Assembly: GCA_002366685.1 (NCBI GenBank)
Contig: DFBP01000210.1
Span: forward strand, 1-6,285
Source of the DNA: Rhodobacterales bacterium UBA3077
GTDB taxonomy: Bacteria; Pseudomonadota; Alphaproteobacteria; Rhodobacterales; Rhodobacteraceae
Length of the DNA: 6,285 nucleotides
Direction of reading: 5' to 3'
Both the position numbers and the translations under genes were made by a program. This document shows positions 5,996 to 6,285 of the stretch, piece by piece (within the stretch, counting starts at the first letter, position 1; every line of letters begins with the position of its first letter). Under the pieces are notes generated by a model. The model did not search any database. It saw nothing but the letters and a program-made list of their open reading frames with translations, and was not told where the DNA came from.

Positions 5996-6285
5996 ATGAG
6001 AAATAGATCCAGAGGCGTGATTTATAACGATATTACCGAGACCTATGGCGGCACGCCTTTGGTTCGGTTCACCAAGTTTGCCGCGGCAATGCATGTGGAC
6101 TCCGAGATTTGCGGTAAGCTGGAGTTTTTCAACCCGCTCGGGTCGGTTAAGGACCGGATCGGCGTCGCGATGGTCGACGCTTTAGAGGCTTCCGGGGACC
6201 TTAAGCCCGGAGGCGCGCTGATCGAACCCACTTCGGGGAACACCGGAATCTCGCTCGCATTCGTTTGCGCCGCGCGGGGGTATAG
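5996..6285 (+). CDS. cysK: Cysteine synthase A (O-acetylserine sulfhydrylase), 3'-truncated by window edge
   Basis: The first 96 residues of a PLP-dependent enzyme of the cysteine synthase family, which makes L-cysteine from O-acetylserine and sulfide in the cytoplasm. The start IYNDITETYGGTPLVRF (9-25) matches the family's opening, with the substrate-loop asparagine of GNTPLVR replaced by glycine. The PLP lysine is in NPLGSVKDR (K52), and the O-acetylserine-binding loop PTSGNTG is intact at 78-84. About seven extra residues (RNRSRGV) precede the usual N-terminus. A strong ribosome site lies 7 nt upstream. Cystathionine beta-synthase and other fold-type II enzymes share these motifs, but the length to K52 and the loop sequence favour CysK/CysM. 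The CysK versus CysM choice and the C-terminus cannot be settled here. It is 14 bp behind the Rrf2 gene and probably shares its transcript. Confidence 0.92.
   Translation, partial: MRNRSRGVIYNDITETYGGTPLVRFTKFAAAMHVDSEICGKLEFFNPLGSVKDRIGVAMVDALEASGDLKPGGALIEPTSGNTGISLAFVCAARGY

Noticed and set aside
1..6285. CRISPR array, insertion sequence, tRNA, phage or defence genes
   Set aside because: No regular repeats, transposase motifs, terminal repeats with duplications, tRNA-like folds or defence domains were seen in any frame.

Overview
The window looks like ordinary chromosome from an alphaproteobacterium, most likely a moderate-GC member of the Rhodobacterales/Rhodobacteraceae. This is inferred from the style of the LepA, CoaBC, Dut and CobP-type proteins and from a cobP-phosphatase pair divergent from coaBC-dut. 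I made no database comparison.

Layout, left to right. (1) Positions 2-715 (+) hold the 3' part of an AT-richer gene for a membrane-associated protein I do not recognise. (2) A 77-bp gap carries a widely spaced 10-bp inverted repeat and a possible promoter very close to the next start. (3) lepA (elongation factor 4) is complete at 793-2592 (+). (4) A perfect 26-bp palindrome followed by TTTT lies between lepA and the convergent gene and is a good terminator candidate. (5) On the minus strand lie cobP/cobU (3744-3208) and a histidine phosphatase of CobC type (3211-2624). They overlap by ATGA and probably act in cobalamin nucleotide-loop assembly. (6) A 150-bp divergent control region (3745-3894) contains a good minus-strand promoter candidate with an 8-bp direct repeat spaced exactly 20 bp. 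(7) On the plus strand is a tight run: coaBC (3895-5091), dut (5088-5531), an Rrf2-family regulator (5532-5981) and the start of cysK (5996 to the window edge).

The right-hand run has a possible common theme. CysK makes cysteine, and CoaBC consumes cysteine when it forms phosphopantothenoylcysteine. The Rrf2 regulator lacks the three-cysteine Fe-S cluster region and sits just before cysK, which recalls the CymR-CysK pairing of Firmicutes. Dut removes dUTP and is a housekeeping passenger.

I see no mobile element, CRISPR array, tRNA or rRNA. I also see no clear sign of a wholly new system. The items most worth a second look are the Rrf2-cysK pairing, the operator-like repeats in the cobP/coaBC control region, the possibly leaderless lepA, and the unrecognised AT-rich gene at the left edge.
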